A stretch of 64,000 nt of DNA from NCBI GenBank assembly GCA_013619125.1, contig JABXKS010000111.1, forward strand, positions 1 to 64,000, given 5' to 3'. Shown piece after piece: positions 48,584 through 56,787 of the stretch. The stretch is from Clostridiales bacterium (GTDB lineage: Bacteria; Bacillota; Clostridia; Tissierellales; GPF-1). The position numbers were made by a program, and so were the translations under genes. Below the pieces are notes generated by a model. It did not search any database. It saw only the letters and a list, made by a program, of their open reading frames with translations, and was not told the DNA's origin. Numbering within the stretch: the stretch's first letter is position 1; each line of letters begins with the position of its first letter.

Positions 48584-50872
48584 TCATTTATTCATTTCAC
48601 GCCACAAATGTTCACTGGTAATAGGAAGGGTTCTGATTCGAACGCCTGTCGCATTGTAAATCGCATTGGCGATCGCTGCAGGCGGCGTGTCGATGCCGAT
48701 TTCTGCTACCGACTTCGCGCCAAATGGACCACTTGGTTCGTAGCTGTCAACAATTTCGACATGCATCGGTCCAACCTCCATGCGCGTCGGAACCTTATAA
48801 CGAAGAAATGAATCATTGAACAAGCGTCCGTTTTCGGTCACTTTCACCTCTTCATACAAGGCCATGCCGATGCCTTGAAGCAGTCCTCCCTCCACTTGAA
48901 TCCGCACGAGATTCGGATTAATTGGGGTACCACAGTCCACAGCAGCATAGTAATCGATCACCTTGATTCTTCCTGTCCGCTTGTCGACTTCAACTTCGCA
49001 GGCTCCCACCATATACGGCGGCGGTGACTTTGTCCCCACGTACGATCCGTGTGCGACAAGCTGTTCCTGCTGTTCAGAGTAGAAAAGGGTTGTCGAGAAC
49101 TGAGCAAGAGAAACCGTCTCATTTCCCGCGATGATCTTCTCGCCGTCAAACGTCGCATTGTCTACGTTAAAAAACCGATTGGCCTTGTCGATGATCGCCT
49201 CTCGCATGCGTTCTGCCGCAATTCTCACTCCATGTCCCGATACATAGGTCGTACTCGACGCGTATGCACCGGTGTCAAAAGGGGTCAGGTCGGTATCCGA
49301 AGAGTAGACAATAACTTTATCGGACGGTACGCCAAGGGTTTCCGCCGCAATCTGTCCGAGAATGGTGTCGGAACCCGTCCCCAGATCTGTCGCACCAACC
49401 AGAAGATTAAAGAATCCATCATCATTCAACTTGATAATGGCCGAAGCCATATCAATATATGGAATCCCAGATCCCTGCATAGCAAGCGCGAATCCAACGC
49501 CCCGTACGCGGTTTTCGTCCACTACGGTGCGAGGATATTTATTTTTCCAATCCAGATTTTTTATGGTCCAATCCAAACACTCGTCCAATTTGCAGGATTC
49601 TATGATCATTGCCGTCCCTTCGGTTCCTTCTCCCATCACCTCAAAGATCTTCGAGGTTTCCCCCTCTTTGATCATATTCATCCGTCGAAATTCCACTGGA
49701 TCAATTGCCAGTTTCCCCGCAAGTTCATCCATCATTGACTCAAGAGCAAAGTTTCCTTGAACAGCACCGTAGCCTCGAAACGCACCACCAGGAGTCAAGT
49801 TCGTGTAGACCACATCTCCTCGAAAGGCGACTGCTTCCACATGATTATACAACGGCAGGGTTTTGGAACCAGCAACCATCAAAACCGTTAAAGCATGTTC
49901 CCCATACGCGCCCGTATTGGAAAGAATGTCGACATCTATGGCTTTCAATGTGCCGTCTTTCATGGCGCCCGCTTTGATATCAATCCGCATTTGATGCCTT
50001 GTATAGGTAGACCGAAACACCTCTTGCCTTGAATAAACAAGCTTTGCAGGCTGTTTTGTCATCTGCGTGACAAGGGCAACATAGAACTCCCCATGAATCG
50101 CCTGCTTGCCGCCGTATCCGCCGCCGATACGAGGCTTGATCACCCGAATGGTGGATAGAGGCACATCGAGATTCTTCGCCAGGATTCTACGAACATGAAA
50201 CGGTGTTTGAGTCGAAGAAATAATGGTCAATCGTTCCTGAAAATCGTAGTAGGCAACAGCGGCATGTGGCTCCGTCATGGAGTGCGCTTGCGCCTGGGTG
50301 TAATAGGTCGCTTGGTGGACAACATCGCAACTTTTCAGGGTTTCTTCCAAATCGCCAATCTTCATGCTGTACTGCGCGGCCAGGTTTCGGCTCGGGTCAT
50401 GGCCAATCGGAAACATGCTCGAGCTGTCTCCTTGGGCATGCACCAACACCTCGGAATCCAAGGCCGTCTCAAAATCAATGATTGCAGGAAGGATTTTATA
50501 TGCCACCTTGATTTTTGAAATGGCCACATCCACCATGTTTTCTGTGGTTCCCGCAACAATTGCCACCGCATCACCCATATAGCGAAGAGTCTTCTCCAAT
50601 ATGCGCGCGTCGTATGGAGACGGTTCCGGATAGCCCTGTCCCGCCCTTGAAAATATCCGGTCTGGCACATTTTCATACGTCAGTACACATTTGATTTCCG
50701 GAATCTCCAATGCACGACTGGCATCAATTGATAAAATCTCCGCATGGGCATGAGGGCTGCGAATCACTTTGACAACCAAAGCGTCCGCAGGCGCCAGATC
50801 GTCTGTAAAGGCTGGCTTTCCAAGCATCAAACCCATCCCGTCCACTTTAGGTATCGATTTTTTCACACTCAT
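48584..50872 (-). CDS. Xanthine dehydrogenase-type hydroxylase, molybdopterin subunit
   Basis: A 762-aa molybdopterin-binding subunit of the xanthine oxidase family, which hydroxylates purines or other N-heterocycles with water-derived oxygen. Visible: VDGMGLMLGKPAFTDDLAPAD start (KVTGxxxYxxD-type domain), the Mo-loop RIGGGYGGKQA (about residue 245), GGAFRGYGAVQGNFALESMMDELA (about 345-370), and the catalytic-base loop PFGAKSVAEIG (about 718) with Glu. Length is normal for split (three-subunit) enzymes. It is the last gene of the operon; the start at 50872 overlaps the 2Fe-2S gene (ATGA). The FAD and FeS subunits precede it. Substrate (xanthine, urate precursor or other) is not readable from the sequence. 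Confidence 0.93.
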   Translation of the reverse strand: MSVKKSIPKVDGMGLMLGKPAFTDDLAPADALVVKVIRSPHAHAEILSIDASRALEIPEIKCVLTYENVPDRIFSRAGQGYPEPSPYDARILEKTLRYMGDAVAIVAGTTENMVDVAISKIKVAYKILPAIIDFETALDSEVLVHAQGDSSSMFPIGHDPSRNLAAQYSMKIGDLEETLKSCDVVHQATYYTQAQAHSMTEPHAAVAYYDFQERLTIISSTQTPFHVRRILAKNLDVPLSTIRVIKPRIGGGYGGKQAIHGEFYVALVTQMTKQPAKLVYSRQEVFRSTYTRHQMRIDIKAGAMKDGTLKAIDVDILSNTGAYGEHALTVLMVAGSKTLPLYNHVEAVAFRGDVVYTNLTPGGAFRGYGAVQGNFALESMMDELAGKLAIDPVEFRRMNMIKEGETSKIFEVMGEGTEGTAMIIESCKLDECLDWTIKNLDWKNKYPRTVVDENRVRGVGFALAMQGSGIPYIDMASAIIKLNDDGFFNLLVGATDLGTGSDTILGQIAAETLGVPSDKVIVYSSDTDLTPFDTGAYASSTTYVSGHGVRIAAERMREAIIDKANRFFNVDNATFDGEKIIAGNETVSLAQFSTTLFYSEQQEQLVAHGSYVGTKSPPPYMVGACEVEVDKRTGRIKVIDYYAAVDCGTPINPNLVRIQVEGGLLQGIGMALYEEVKVTENGRLFNDSFLRYKVPTRMEVGPMHVEIVDSYEPSGPFGAKSVAEIGIDTPPAAIANAIYNATGVRIRTLPITSEHLWREMNK

Positions 50873-51324
50873 GCTTTCTTCACCTCCAAATACTTGGCAA
50901 TCCCGCGATGCTGGCCTTCGTAACCGGAGCATCTACACAAATTTCCGGCTAAGAAATGCTTCACTTCTTCCATTGTCGGGTTCTCATTTTCATTGAATAA
51001 CGCCATCAGGGTCATTAGGTTTCCAGGCGAACAATATCCGCATTGCTCGGCGCCTTCCGCCGTCACATATGCAGCAATCTCCTTCGCCCTTTCCTGCAAG
51101 CCCTCCAAAGTTGTGATTTCCCTATGATCTGCGCGAACGGTCAGAAATGCGCAGGAAGGCACCACTTTGCCGTCCACATGGATATTGCAGACACCGCAAC
51201 TTGTACTGTCGCACCCCTTTTTCACACTCTTAAACCCAAGTTTTCGAAGGGTGTTCAGCAGCATTTCATCGGGCTCTGCAGACACTGAATATCGATTGCC
51301 ATTTATGATTAAAGTGACTTCCAT
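50869..51324 (-). CDS. Xanthine dehydrogenase-type hydroxylase, 2Fe-2S subunit
   Basis: A 151-aa two-cluster iron-sulfur subunit. The plant-ferredoxin cluster is CDSTSCGVCNIHVDGKVVPSC (Cys about 39-60), and the C-terminal helical cluster motif is CGYCSPGNLMTLMAL (about 98) and LCRCSGYEG (about 135). Length matches XdhC/CoxS-type subunits. It overlaps both neighbours (the FAD subunit by 16 bp and the Mo subunit by 4 bp), so the three are translated as a set. Start after GGAGGCGAAAAA. Confidence 0.95.
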   Translation of the reverse strand: MEVTLIINGNRYSVSAEPDEMLLNTLRKLGFKSVKKGCDSTSCGVCNIHVDGKVVPSCAFLTVRADHREITTLEGLQERAKEIAAYVTAEGAEQCGYCSPGNLMTLMALFNENENPTMEEVKHFLAGNLCRCSGYEGQHRGIAKYLEVKKA

Positions 51325-52055
51325 TTTTTCGCCTCCTCAACCGCATCTTCCAGCAATGCCTTCGCCAATGCGCGCCTGTACGCAGCACTTGCTCGGCGAT
51401 CGGTTTGAAAGTCAAATTGATCCAATACCGCTCGCACATCATCAATCGATTCCAGCGTGATCGCCTTCGCGTGTTTTGGCGTGGCTCCCATGGAAACCGT
51501 GTACGTATCTGCTTTAGCAATCGAAAGATTCACTAGGGAAAAATCGGTATACACCTTTTTGTATGTCTGAAAAAAACTATGCTTCACTTTTGGTACAGAA
51601 ATACTCAGCAAAATATCTGCTTTCTCAAGTCCCTGATCCAAAAACTCTGAGATGGGAACTTCACCCTTCTTATAAAAGGCAAGTGTGGCGTTCAACGCAA
51701 CAAGGGCAGTCAATACATCGGAGAAAGGATATCGCCCCATTACGCTCCCGCCAACGGTCGCCATATTCCGAACAGCGACTCCAGCAATTTGTTTAACACA
51801 TTCCCGAAGCCCATCCGGAATGGAAGCATCCGTTTCAATTTGCCGGAGTGTGACCATGGCTCCAATTGTAAAACCCGTTGGGGTTGTCTCAATGCCGGTA
51901 AGACCGAGATTCGACAAATCGATCACAAAGGGCAATGTTCGACGTTGCAATTTAAGAAATACGCCTCCGCCCATGATCGTGGCCTTCTCCCGACTGATCA
52001 ACTGCTCATAGGCATCCTTTATGTTTCTCGGATTACTATATTCTTTAATTTTCAT
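51309..52055 (-). CDS. Xanthine dehydrogenase-type hydroxylase, FAD subunit
   Basis: A 248-aa FAD-binding subunit (molybdopterin dehydrogenase FAD-binding family). The FAD pyrophosphate loop is unusual: ATIMGGGVFLKLQ replaces the common PGGTDLL/xxR (about residue 25-38), and the second loop is NMATVGGSVMGRYPFSDVLTALVAL (about 112-135, the ATxGGNxxxxxPxSD pattern). Shorter than typical subunits (about 280-290). It overlaps the threonine-synthase-like gene by 4 bp and the 2Fe-2S gene by 16 bp. The altered loop could still bind FAD; whether it does is open. Confidence 0.88.
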   Translation of the reverse strand: MKIKEYSNPRNIKDAYEQLISREKATIMGGGVFLKLQRRTLPFVIDLSNLGLTGIETTPTGFTIGAMVTLRQIETDASIPDGLRECVKQIAGVAVRNMATVGGSVMGRYPFSDVLTALVALNATLAFYKKGEVPISEFLDQGLEKADILLSISVPKVKHSFFQTYKKVYTDFSLVNLSIAKADTYTVSMGATPKHAKAITLESIDDVRAVLDQFDFQTDRRASAAYRRALAKALLEDAVEEAKKWKSL

Positions 52056-53200
52056 GAGTTCCCTCCAATCGCGCCGGGATCTTTTAAACCGTTTCCAGTA
52101 ACCACCAAGACAACCGCGCTTTCCTTTTGAATCCGTCCTTGATCAAGTAGTTGTTTTAAGCCGGCAAGGGGCGCAGCGCCAGCCGGTTCCGCGAATATGC
52201 CGGTTCTGGTTGCGAGTTCGACAATCGCGTCTTTAATCTCGTGATCGGGTACTGTAACCAAGTCTCCGCCCGATCTCGCCAAGAACTTGCATGCCTTTAT
52301 CACATCTCTCGGATAGCCCACGCTAATGCTGTCCGCAATGCTATGCACGTCTTCCCGAATCGGAATGTAGGGTTCCCCCCTTTTGAATACTTTTGTTAAC
52401 GTGGATGCATGTTCCGCCTGAACGCCTATCACACAGGGCACCCGATCCACAAGACCGAGGCGCTTAAACTCTTCAAATCCCTTGATCAGCGAACTGATCA
52501 CCGTTCCATCCCCAACGCTTACCAAGCAATAGTCAGGGACTTGATAGTTCATCTGCACGAGGATTTCATAGGCGGCAGTCTTTTTCCCCTCAAGAAGATA
52601 AGGATTGACCGCGGAATTTCTGCAATACCATCCGTTTTTAAATCCCTCCTCCAAAGACTGGTCGAAAGCATCGTCGTAGCTTCCGGCCACAACATTCACC
52701 TCAGCCCCAGCTGCGCGAAGCTGCGCCATCTTTCCCGAAGGAATGGTGCTGGGCACAAAGATCACCGTTTGCAAGGGACTGCTCGCGCTCACCAACGCCA
52801 ACGAGGAAGCCGCGTTTCCCGTGGATGCGCAAAAGATGGTGTCATACCCTTCTTCAATGGCCATATTCACCGCGATAATGCTAGCTCGGTCCTTAAATGA
52901 AGCCGATAGGTTCATGCCGTCGTTTTTCACATACAATCGGTCAACCCCGAAGCAGTCCTCAAAGAAAAGCAGCGGTGTTCCGCCAATGGCGCTTGCCACC
53001 TTTGAATGATTTTGGACGGGCAACAACTTCTCAAACTGGTACATCGGCGCCGTTGAGCTAAACATATCTCTGGAAACTTCCATCTTGGCATACTCATAAT
53101 CGACAACAAGGGTTCCCAACAAAGACCCGCATGCTTCGCAATAATAAAGACCCTTGCTCTTTGTGTAACGCCTCCCGCAACTGATGCAGGTCAAGCCCAT
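52052..53200 (-). CDS. Threonine-synthase-like PLP enzyme in the purine operon
   Basis: A 382-aa fold-type II PLP enzyme with an N-terminal zinc ribbon (CISCGRRYTKSKGLYYCEAC, Cys about 4-23). PLP Lys is in NLSASFKDRASIIAVNMA (about residue 108), phosphate loop in CASTGNAASSLALVSA (about 130) and VSVGDGTVISSLIKG (about 230), and GPPAGAAPLAGLKQLLDQG-like sequence ends it. Compared with threonine synthases it is the same size as the ThrC-like protein at 38564-39688. The start at 53200 overlaps the previous stop (TGATG). Sitting between a DHODH-like flavoprotein and a hydroxylase, a role in a beta-elimination or ammonia-lyase step on ureide-type amino acids is more likely than threonine synthesis (inference). 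Confidence 0.85.
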   Translation of the reverse strand: MGLTCISCGRRYTKSKGLYYCEACGSLLGTLVVDYEYAKMEVSRDMFSSTAPMYQFEKLLPVQNHSKVASAIGGTPLLFFEDCFGVDRLYVKNDGMNLSASFKDRASIIAVNMAIEEGYDTIFCASTGNAASSLALVSASSPLQTVIFVPSTIPSGKMAQLRAAGAEVNVVAGSYDDAFDQSLEEGFKNGWYCRNSAVNPYLLEGKKTAAYEILVQMNYQVPDYCLVSVGDGTVISSLIKGFEEFKRLGLVDRVPCVIGVQAEHASTLTKVFKRGEPYIPIREDVHSIADSISVGYPRDVIKACKFLARSGGDLVTVPDHEIKDAIVELATRTGIFAEPAGAAPLAGLKQLLDQGRIQKESAVVLVVTGNGLKDPGAIGGNS

Positions 53201-54267
53201 CACGTCAGCACTCCTTCTATTGCATGGGCAATGCACCTTGATTCACAGAGTCCGCATCGAATGCACTTCGACTTGTCCAACATTGGCGGCATACCCTTTG
53301 TAAATGCGGCAAAGGGGCATACCGTCACACACATTTGACAGCCAATACAGCTGTCCGTAATCGTAGGATAGTTTCCCTTTCCATACACCTTGCGTTCAAG
53401 GCCCATATTCCGAAGTTCTTCAATCGATTCGATTTGATTGTCTTTCATAACCGCATCCAGATTGTTGACAATCGACTTGTAGGTTTCACGGCCGCCGATG
53501 AGGGCCGATGAAAGCACCTGCACCAAATCAGCCCCGGCCAGGATCATTTCCAATACGTCGGTAGCAGTTTCCACCCCTCCACATCCGATAATCGGGATTT
53601 TAGGGAAGTGACTTCTAATCTTGGCTATTCGATTGAGCGCGAATGGCTTGATCGCCGGACCGGAAATCCAGGAATGGCCGTCCTCATTGCCCAGCAACAG
53701 AGCTCGATTCTTCAAATCGATCACAATACCGGGACCAAAGGAATTAAACGCGACAACTCCGCTAGCACCACACTTTAAAATGGTTTCCACAAAATGCAAA
53801 TCGTCATCGATATGAGGACTCATCTTGATCAATACCGGCTTCTTGGTCATAGATGTAATAAATGCAACCAAGGCTTCCAATGAAGCTTTGTTATAATGCG
53901 TGCTCACCTCAATGAAATCAGCATATTCCTCGATTGCCGGAATCACAATCCCCAGCTGCTTTTCTGTGTATCCCACACTGACTCCAATGGGTTTTTTCTT
54001 ATTTTCAATCAAACGCGGCAAGTGTGACGTCCAGTATTCCAAATCATGTTCACTCCACAACTCGGTGTTATAAACCATATGTTTTGTTGCCGCAATACAT
54101 GGCTTTTTCACAACGGCGCCCGAAACCGAAATCGTCTTGGTCACCAATCCACCCAAGGACGATTCATTTAAATCCAACAAATTCGGAAGACCTTCCGTCA
54201 GGGGACCCGCAGCAGGCAAAACCGGGTTCTCGAAAGTCAAACCGAGTACATTAACTTTTGTATTCAT
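53200..54267 (-). CDS. DHODH-like iron-sulfur flavoprotein (PreA-related, lacks the usual catalytic Cys motif)
   Basis: A 355-aa TIM-barrel FMN protein with two 4Fe-4S motifs at its C-terminus (CIGCQMCVTVCPF and CIRCGLCESRC, about residues 295-350). Barrel: NTKVNVLGLTFENPVLPAAGPL at the start, KPVLIKMSPHIDDDL (about 155), GPAIKPFALNRIAKI and PIIGCGGVETATDVLEMILAGADLVQVLSSAL (about 225-255) match DHODH/PreA. In PreA the catalytic loop reads NFSCPHG; here the equivalent is FIEVSTHYNKASLEA (about 135), without Cys. Position next to SsnA matches ygfK in E. coli, a far larger protein. Probably a reductase or oxidase of a pyrimidine- or ureide-like ring, but the missing Cys makes the reaction uncertain. 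Confidence 0.85.
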   Translation of the reverse strand: MNTKVNVLGLTFENPVLPAAGPLTEGLPNLLDLNESSLGGLVTKTISVSGAVVKKPCIAATKHMVYNTELWSEHDLEYWTSHLPRLIENKKKPIGVSVGYTEKQLGIVIPAIEEYADFIEVSTHYNKASLEALVAFITSMTKKPVLIKMSPHIDDDLHFVETILKCGASGVVAFNSFGPGIVIDLKNRALLLGNEDGHSWISGPAIKPFALNRIAKIRSHFPKIPIIGCGGVETATDVLEMILAGADLVQVLSSALIGGRETYKSIVNNLDAVMKDNQIESIEELRNMGLERKVYGKGNYPTITDSCIGCQMCVTVCPFAAFTKGMPPMLDKSKCIRCGLCESRCIAHAIEGVLT

Positions 54268-55522
54268 CATTATCCTCAATTCTTTGCCACAACGCCTTCA
54301 CAAGAGGCTGTGGCACATTTGGTGGTTGGTTCAGTTCGTATCCATCAAGAAGCAATTTGCCTCCGCTCCATAGCTGTTTGATTCGCAGGTCGTCGAAAAT
54401 TCCAAAGAACACATGAGCAAAAGCATTATTTGCATCGATTGGCGTAAAGGCATCATAATCAACCAACATCGCGTCGAATCTGCATCCAGGCTCAAATCGG
54501 CCTAGGGTGAGTCCCGTGAGTTTTTGATAGATTTCATAACTCTCTACAATGTGGTTTTTCAGCACATCCAGCGACATAAGATTGCCGCTTTTCGCAGACG
54601 ACTTCGACAAATAATAGAGTCTTTGCCAGCTTTTTGCGACATCTGCCCCCAGCCCATCCGTTCCAACTACAAGGGGAATCTGATATTTGCTAAACAGCGA
54701 ATAGTCGAATTCACCCACTCCATTGTTCTGATTGCTCCTTGGATTGAGCGCGATGATGCACTTGTTTTCCGCAATCGTCTTGGCATCAGACTCGCTGATA
54801 TGTACACAATGGACCAATATGCTCATTGGATTTAAGAGCCCAGCCGATTGAAACCGCTCCACAGGCGTTTGGAGAAAATGGACCTGATCATCCATGCTTT
54901 CCGACACATGGCTGTGTATGGGGTGATCCTTCAAGACACTTTTTATGGCCGTTAGCGAATGATCGCTCAAGGTCATGGAAGCATGCAATCCAAAGGGGCC
55001 GCCCGTTCTTTTCGCCATTTCCGCATTCTCTTCAATCGCTTTCTGTACATCAAACCGATCACTAATTTCAAAGCAAGTCAGACCATGAAGTCCAACATCC
55101 TTCATCGCTTTCTCCACCGCCGAGGTGGAACCGATAATTTCGCCACTCGCATGGTGGTCCACCACGCCGACAATGCCTTTCTTGATCAAATCTTTACCAT
55201 GGGCCACCGCGGACCAATAACAGTCTTCTAGGGTAAGTGCGCCATCCAACCGCCACCAAATGCCTTCCAATGTTTCCGTAAACGTCTTTGGCTGGCAATT
55301 GAAGTCAAATCCCCTAGCGAAAGCCGAGTACATATGGGTGTGAAAATTAATCAGCCCCGGCAACAAAATACGCCCTTCTCCATCAATGATTTCTTCGAAT
55401 TCGCCGTCTTCATTGAAATTCTCCATTCGGCCGACTTCGATAATTTCACTGTCGAAGATTACAAATCCATTTTCGATATAGGTTATGTAATCATAAAATT
55501 GTACTTGAACAAGCGCCTTCAT
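54251..55522 (-). CDS. ssnA: SsnA-like amidohydrolase (putative aminohydrolase)
   Basis: A 423-aa metal-dependent amidohydrolase of the SsnA group. Metal ligands: INFHTHMYSAFARGFDF (HxH about residue 62), IHSHVSESMDDQVHFLQTP (His, about 220), VHCVHISESDAKTI (about 250) and the Asp in LVVGTDGLGAD (about 290). The FNCQPKTFTETLEGIWWRLDGALTLEDCY segment (about 75-100, conserved EGIWWRLD) is specific to SsnA. In E. coli ssnA stands in the selenium-linked molybdenum hydroxylase cluster; in purine-degrading anaerobes it is thought to deaminate a purine intermediate. ATG at 55522 after AAGGAGTGAATGTG; overlaps the hydantoinase end by 32 bp. Confidence 0.92.
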   Translation of the reverse strand: MKALVQVQFYDYITYIENGFVIFDSEIIEVGRMENFNEDGEFEEIIDGEGRILLPGLINFHTHMYSAFARGFDFNCQPKTFTETLEGIWWRLDGALTLEDCYWSAVAHGKDLIKKGIVGVVDHHASGEIIGSTSAVEKAMKDVGLHGLTCFEISDRFDVQKAIEENAEMAKRTGGPFGLHASMTLSDHSLTAIKSVLKDHPIHSHVSESMDDQVHFLQTPVERFQSAGLLNPMSILVHCVHISESDAKTIAENKCIIALNPRSNQNNGVGEFDYSLFSKYQIPLVVGTDGLGADVAKSWQRLYYLSKSSAKSGNLMSLDVLKNHIVESYEIYQKLTGLTLGRFEPGCRFDAMLVDYDAFTPIDANNAFAHVFFGIFDDLRIKQLWSGGKLLLDGYELNQPPNVPQPLVKALWQRIEDNDEYKS

Positions 55523-56786
55523 CACATTCACTCCTTATATATCTGCCGCTAGTTTCTGCTATTTTTCCCGCTTCCATAACAAACTTGCCTCGAAGCATGG
55601 TGCTTACGATTCTGCCTTTCAGTTTCATGCCTTCGTAAACAGAATAATCCTCCGTTTCCACATCAGATTCGACAAGTGTCTCTCCAAGTGGATCAAACAA
55701 AAATAGATCCGCATCACAGCCTTCCGCCAGCTTGCCCTTTCCTTTCAATCGAAACACCTCCGCAACATGGCGGCTCATCTTCTCGATCACTTGCTCGCCA
55801 AACCGATCGTACATCAGCAGAAAACTGTATTGGATGCTTCCAATTCCCTTTGGAATCGACTTTGCGCTTCTCGTTTCCAGTTTTTCCGACTTGGTAAACG
55901 GGCAATGATCGGTTCCAATGGTATACACATTCTCAATCGCCTTGTTCAACTTCTCTCGTTCAGCATTGTTGCGAAGCGGCGGAGCCAAAAGATAAAGACC
56001 ACCGTATTCTCCCTTGAACGAGTCCTTTGTCAGATAAAAATAGTGCGGACAACTTTCAATCACCACTCGGTCCCTACCAGCCAGCAGTTTTACTCCGCTA
56101 CCGCTAGAAACGTGCACGACATATAACGTCCCCCTCCCCTGCTTCAACAGAAGATTCTTCAAGGCGCTCAATTCCGCGTCGAGCGGCCTAGACGACTCAT
56201 AAGTGGCAATTTCCTGCCACTCGGAATCAACCAGACGATCGTCTTCCGCGTGAACCATGGTCACGATCTCTTGATCCAACAATTGTGTAAGCACTTGATC
56301 CGACACCATCCGATTCGACTCTGAATAGGTGGTAAAGACCTTCACACTGTTCATGCCAAGCTGTTTCACCGATTCAATCAATCGAACGACATCTCCCTTG
56401 AAATTTCCCAAAGTGGCATGCATGGCATAGTCCGTTACACACTCCTTTGCCAGGTTCAGTCTCGAATCGAAAGCAGCCGTGATTTCAGTCTCGTTTTCAA
56501 TCGGCGCTAGAAAATCAATCAGCGTGGTCACACCGCCCCGGACAGCTGCAACACTCCCTTTGTAAAAGTCGTCGCAGCTTGTCGCAAATCCTAAATCCAG
56601 TTCCATATGTACATGAGGATCGATCAGCCCTGGCAGTATCATAAGGCCGTGGCAATCGAGTTTTTTTTTCGCTTCTTTTGTTTCTCTGGTAAAAGCAGTA
56701 ATTGTTTCACCGTCGATTACAATATTGATGTCTTCAAATCGCCCGTCCACATAAACGCGGCCTCCCGTTAATAGCAGATCGTGCAT
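55491..56786 (-). CDS. Hydantoinase / dihydropyrimidinase-type amidohydrolase (HyuA-like)
   Basis: A 431-aa D-hydantoinase-type enzyme that opens cyclic ureides. The metal site is complete: LIDPHVHMEL (HxH about residue 57), the Lys that is carboxylated in MNSVKVFTTYSES (about 148), TMVHAEDDRL (about 175), YVVHVSSGSG (about 230) and GTDHCPFTKSEK (Asp, about 305). Length is slightly short compared with dihydropyrimidinase (about 460). Overlaps ssnA and follows the PLP-enzyme gene by 2 bp. In purine clusters HyuA is proposed to open a hydantoin derived from purines; the sequence alone cannot name the substrate. Confidence 0.92.
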   Translation of the reverse strand: MHDLLLTGGRVYVDGRFEDINIVIDGETITAFTRETKEAKKKLDCHGLMILPGLIDPHVHMELDLGFATSCDDFYKGSVAAVRGGVTTLIDFLAPIENETEITAAFDSRLNLAKECVTDYAMHATLGNFKGDVVRLIESVKQLGMNSVKVFTTYSESNRMVSDQVLTQLLDQEIVTMVHAEDDRLVDSEWQEIATYESSRPLDAELSALKNLLLKQGRGTLYVVHVSSGSGVKLLAGRDRVVIESCPHYFYLTKDSFKGEYGGLYLLAPPLRNNAEREKLNKAIENVYTIGTDHCPFTKSEKLETRSAKSIPKGIGSIQYSFLLMYDRFGEQVIEKMSRHVAEVFRLKGKGKLAEGCDADLFLFDPLGETLVESDVETEDYSVYEGMKLKGRIVSTMLRGKFVMEAGKIAETSGRYIRSECDEGACSSTIL

Positions 56787-56787
56787 C

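Noticed and set aside
49049-49738. 229-codon plus-strand frame
   Set aside because: It is antisense to the molybdopterin subunit of the hydroxylase, whose motifs and overlaps are clear.
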